Shown here: positions 60,130 to 64,000 of the stretch, piece after piece
Numbering within the stretch: position 1 is the first letter of the stretch
How the letters are laid out: every line of letters begins with the position of its first letter
Assembly (NCBI GenBank): GCA_000934455.1
Contig: KN886507.1
Span: 20,410-84,409 of the forward strand
Direction: 5' to 3'
DNA from: Apostichopus parvimensis
Lineage: Eukaryota > Echinodermata > Holothuroidea > Aspidochirotida > Stichopodidae
Length of the DNA stretch: 64,000 bases
Program-made: the position numbers and the translations under genes
Notes under the pieces: model-generated
Seen by the model: only the letters and a program-made list of their open reading frames with translations
Told to the model about the DNA's origin: nothing
The model's database searches: none

Positions 60130-62700
60130 TCATGGATCATTGAATTGGTAGAGTCTGTAGCCAGTTTATACTTGTAGGAAATGGAATCTTTCATATAGCT
60201 GCTTTCATGGAAGAATTATGTAATCAAGAGTTGATGTCGATGTGGAATATGCAACATTTTTGCAGCTAGAGTGATACAGTCTTCATAAATGAAACGTGAT
60301 CGTTATTACAAACTTTTACTCTACTTCAGACAAACCCATGGTCTCAACAGAAAACCGATTGTTACCAAAGGGAATAAAACACATTAAGGAAAGAGTAGTC
60401 GCTTTGAGTCCAGGAGAATCTTTTCTAAAGATTAGCAATTTCAATTAAAAGCAAAGAAAATAGTTTTCTATAGAGAAAGATCTTTCAAGAAACAAAGGTT
60501 CAGTGGTTTAATTTTTCTAAAAATGTTACCCCAAAAAAAAATTTTGATTAAAGAAAAATGGATTATTTGCTGTAGGGAAGATATGTATTTGCTCAAGGTT
60601 GTCTGAATCATCCTAATATGCTCAAAAAGACATTATTCTGGCCCGCAGGGTCTATTCATACCTTTTAATCGGCCTTAAAAAAGTTTGCTCAGTCGTGATA
60701 CAATGTACTATCCCTCGTGGATATGGTATTTACGCAGAAAGCTGATGGAAACGAAACCAAGCATTTCATGTTATTTTGGATGTTTGTCTTATGCTTAAGT
60801 TTTGGCAAAAAACAAAGTATGAAATTCTACTGCTGTGCCCAGCAGGTCCACAAGTAATATCTAAATGTTGTTTTTGTTTGGTTTCTGTAACATGGTGGGA
60901 GGGGTTGGGGATGGAGGGTAATGAAGGGAGAAAAGAGTCACTTAGAAGAAAGAGTATTCCCTTCCTTGTCACTTGTTTATAATTTAGCACCTCCATTTTC
61001 TGAACAAATCACTTTTTAGATGCTGCTGGCATTCTGTACTTTAGTGTGCTTATCTTAACAGTCAGAACAAAATCCAGACATTACGGGCTTTAGCTATGCT
61101 TCACTGTTCTGGTTTACTTAACTGGCATTAAACAATAAAGAGAAAGATTAAAAACTAAGCTGCATGGGGGAGGGGGAAGCATCAACCCCCCCTCCCCCTC
61201 CCATGCAATCCAGTTTTGCACCAACATATTTTGTACAGTGTTACCACTGCCACCTTGGCTTGCGAAAAGATGAAAATGAGCCGTACTTATATTTTCATGA
61301 AATGTATTTGAACAAAGCAAACTGTCAGATTGCTTCGCATAGCAAACACGAGGTGACATGGGGTCAAGTTAGTCTTACAGTAAGTTTCCAGTCGTTTTGT
61401 ATAAATCATACAAGTTTAGGTAATAGCTACAGTGGGTGTTTGAATATAATAATATCGCATACAGTTTGTTTCCAGAAATGAAATGGTGTTCGTAGTGATC
61501 ACCTCCAACAAAGGTCGTAAAAGCTTATATCTGGTAGCACTCGGGACCTTATTATCTTGAGGTCTCTAGTTTTGCGTCCGATTCCGGCCGATGATTTCTT
61601 TACACTTTCAAACGTCAATTAATTCTGTATGATATTTTTTTGGGCCAGCCCCACCTTGAAAATTCTCCACTGCCTCTTTAAGAGTTCCCTCAGGGTCTGT
61701 TATCGTCAATCTCTTAAATTGTTTTTTGATCATTAGAAGTGGATTCTATTGTAACCACTGACATTTCACGAAGCAGAATTTTTAATTTGTCTTTTTTTCT
61801 TTTCGTTGATTCAGATATAACATTGTTTTCATTCTCAGGGTATTTTTCCGATCAGTTCTTAAATCATTTTACGTCATTTTGTTAACGAAGAGACAACATA
61901 TTTTTCTTTCATCTTTCATATCACATCTCTTTCTGCGCATTTGTAAACTTGCGCAGTGCGGGTGAAAAATTGCAGCAAAAAGAAAAAGGATAAAAAAATA
62001 AACCCTGTTATATTCTGGATGAGAAACCTTAGAACTTTGAAGTACAATGAGTTATATGACCTATCAAGAGTTTTTTTACCTGCCGTGTCCTATTTGTGAA
62101 AGCCAAATATTTTCTTTTGTAATTACGCCAAACTGGAATGTGTCTTTTGGACGTATTGTGCGATATACTTACAAGAGTAATGGAGCCAGTTTTTATAAAA
62201 AATCAATCCCTCGTCCCTTTACTGTAAACGATACCTCACTGTCATATTCAGCTTAAACAATGCATTCTAGATTCTGTCCTTTTAAGTCAAACTTCTGTCT
62301 TGTGAATTTTACCAAAGAGTATTATTATAGATATTTTACTTTTTATCGTTCCTTATTTCAGCTCCCCCCAAAAAAAGGGGCAAAAAAAGAGAGAAAACAA
62401 AAAAAAATCAGAAAAATTTGCAGAAAGTTGTATTTTTCACTCTGTAAAACAACAGTAATCAAAGTTCAGTTAGGTCTGTAAATTATTAAGCAAAGTGTCC
62501 CTTCCACTCCACTTAGACCGATCGGAAGACTTTTGTCGACTGGTACCTTGACCGTACTTGTAAGGATTCTGCAACGTTAGCCGATCATTATCGTAAATTT
62601 GTTGCCGTAGTAACTATATCAAAGACGTCAGACGCATGTTACGGGTAAATTTTTTTTTCTTGACATGAATTTCAATGATACAATGCAACAGATATATATT
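60130..62700. other. Intergenic, nothing firmly recognised
   Basis: AT-rich with a G-run/C-run inverted pair (61166-61201) and A-runs. No exon or RNA gene supported. Confidence 0.4.
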
Positions 62701-63108
62701 CCTTGAACATGATGGTAGATATATACAAAATTTGTAAACCTAAAATGCAGCGAGCGATACGTGCTTAACGTTTAAAATTATGTAAAAGAAAATCTCAGTC
62801 TCGTTGCTGTTTGGAACTTTTGACTGCCTTAAAGTGACGATGCTGTTAGATTTTACTACTCTTAATATGTTTTCTGAAGCTGTTAAATCTGATTTTGAAA
62901 ATGTAGATGCAGTGTTATTTAAATGCTGTGGATGAAATGTGAATATACGACGATTGCCTTCGTTCTTATGAATATTCAGTAACTGAGGTGAATGTCCACC
63001 GAAATTAACCACACCCTCTCAATGTCCATATGTAGCAAATGTTCATTGTAAAGGATATGTGCATAGGAGAAAGCGTGGTGTAATGTCAACGGAAATGCAC
63101 TTACTACC
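62701..63108. other. Intergenic flank of a satellite, nothing firmly recognised
   Basis: Contains several GAATAT and ATGTCCA words similar in style to those on the other side of the palindromic satellite, but no clear unit. Confidence 0.3.
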
Positions 63109-63236
63109 GGATATATCCATACAATTGTATGGATATATCCATACAATTAATAGGATATATCCATGCAATTGTATGGATATATCCATACAATTGTATGGAT
63201 ATATTCATACAATTGTATCGATATATCCATACAATT
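63109..63236. repeat. Palindromic satellite, 22-bp unit x 5.8
   Basis: Each unit is two abutting palindromes, GGATATATCC and ATACAATTGTAT. Units start at 63109, 63131, 63153, 63175, 63197 and 63219. A few substitutions separate the copies. Any stretch can form hairpins or cruciforms. Confidence 0.95.
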
Positions 63237-64000
63237 AAGCTTAACTGATGTGGTAATGAGGTTGAATATCACACCTTTTACATTTATCTGGTCATGGATA
63301 TGTATCCTACTGTACAATGGACATTTCCTGAAATTTACACCTCTTTTAAGTGTGATAATATACTCAAGGGGCTGTGTACGGCTATGAACATTCGGTTTCC
63401 TTCGGATAAATCATCTCATTATCACAGGATAAATTTTAAGGTAATATGTTTTATGGAAAGTGCATATCCATGAACAGAGAGAACACTTTCTACGTATAAA
63501 TCGTTCACAAACCAGACCATTTTCCAAAGGACATATCATAGGGTGGGGGTTTTCCTATATTTCTATTCATGAATATACAGTACCTGGAATGAATATGCAT
63601 TTAATGCTACACCCAATTATCCCTATTGGCGTGCACAAACATCCGTAGAAAATGGTCTTGATTGTCGACGATATTTGCAAGGGAAATACTTCTTTTGCAT
63701 TCATGGAAATGCATTCTCTGATAGACATCATCTTAAATTTAATCCTAACTGTCATAAGCCACTGGATGCTGTGTAAAAGCTATGAATATTCACTTATACC
63801 TTCATTTTTATCATGAATATGTAAAGTAGGCATGCATTCATTGTTTCTGTTCAAGGGGCATTTTGGCTAAGATCAAGATCATATATATATGTTACAGTCT
63901 CGATGTAAGAGGATCAGGGATGAGGGAAATTTCAAGTTGTTTGGTTTTTGTGCCCAGGGCCAGGCATTATCTTGGGTGGACTTTTGTCAAAGGCACAGTT
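63237..64000. other. Intergenic, nothing firmly recognised
   Basis: Many ATGAATAT/CATGGATAT words suggest a degenerate repeat around the satellite. No gene supported to the window edge. Confidence 0.35.

Noticed and set aside
1-64000. LTR retrovirus-like elements
   Set aside because: No long terminal repeat pairs with TG...CA ends, primer sites, or gag/pol-like frames were seen anywhere in the window.

Overview
The window is a piece of a metazoan nuclear genome. It is AT-rich, gene-poor and intron-rich, and packed with small transposable elements. I infer a marine invertebrate, most plausibly a deuterostome such as an echinoderm or relative, from the NR1-type nuclear receptors with spliced genes and from tRNA-derived SINEs with a conserved central domain. 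The species cannot be fixed from sequence alone. There are no rRNA genes, prokaryotic operons, CRISPR arrays or recognisable LTR retroviruses.

Only two protein-coding loci are well supported, both on the + strand and both nuclear receptors of subfamily 1. Gene A contributes only its last coding exon (24-283), the C-terminal ligand-binding-domain helices and AF-2 helix, followed by a 3'UTR with AATAAA signals at 632 and 922. Gene B (45527-58604) is complete in its coding part. Eight exons join in frame into 529 residues: a short A/B region, a two-zinc-finger DNA-binding domain (residues 91-156), hinge, ligand-binding domain with AF-2 (LLIEL, 451-455), and an unusual extra C-terminal F-type tail on its own exon. 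Both genes split the ligand-binding domain at the same place and phase just before the helix-9 region, so they are likely tandem paralogues. The 45 kb between them has no gene I can support. Two GC-richer stretches ending in strong splice donors (to 22735 and 34504) are candidate non-coding first exons for gene B.

The rest is repeats. Main elements: a 1545-bp element at 17454-18998 with perfect inverted repeats of at least 139 bp, three small palindromes in each, and a 7-bp target duplication; a TA-flanked Tc1/mariner-like element at 30836-33095; three copies of a TTAA-type MITE (38403, 58051, 59558), one in gene B's last intron and one inside a minisatellite; a MITE with a 9-bp duplication (4177-4377); a hAT-like MITE with near-perfect 8-bp duplication (51701-51968); two copies each of two other inverted-repeat families; two SINE families; and LINE or Penelope-like tails. 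Both assembly gaps (17593-18475, 32124-32788) lie inside inverted-repeat elements.

The most unusual observation is in gene B's second intron. The 3' end of the first zinc-finger exon, including its splice donor, has been tandemly copied five times in 60-bp steps directly downstream of the real donor. Also notable: a 24-bp x 21 minisatellite (41835-42339), a 22-bp satellite made wholly of palindromes (63109-63236), a dispersed repeat carrying a perfect DR1 nuclear-receptor element less than 1 kb upstream of gene B's first coding exon, and a SINE tail abutting the splice donor of the AF-2 exon.
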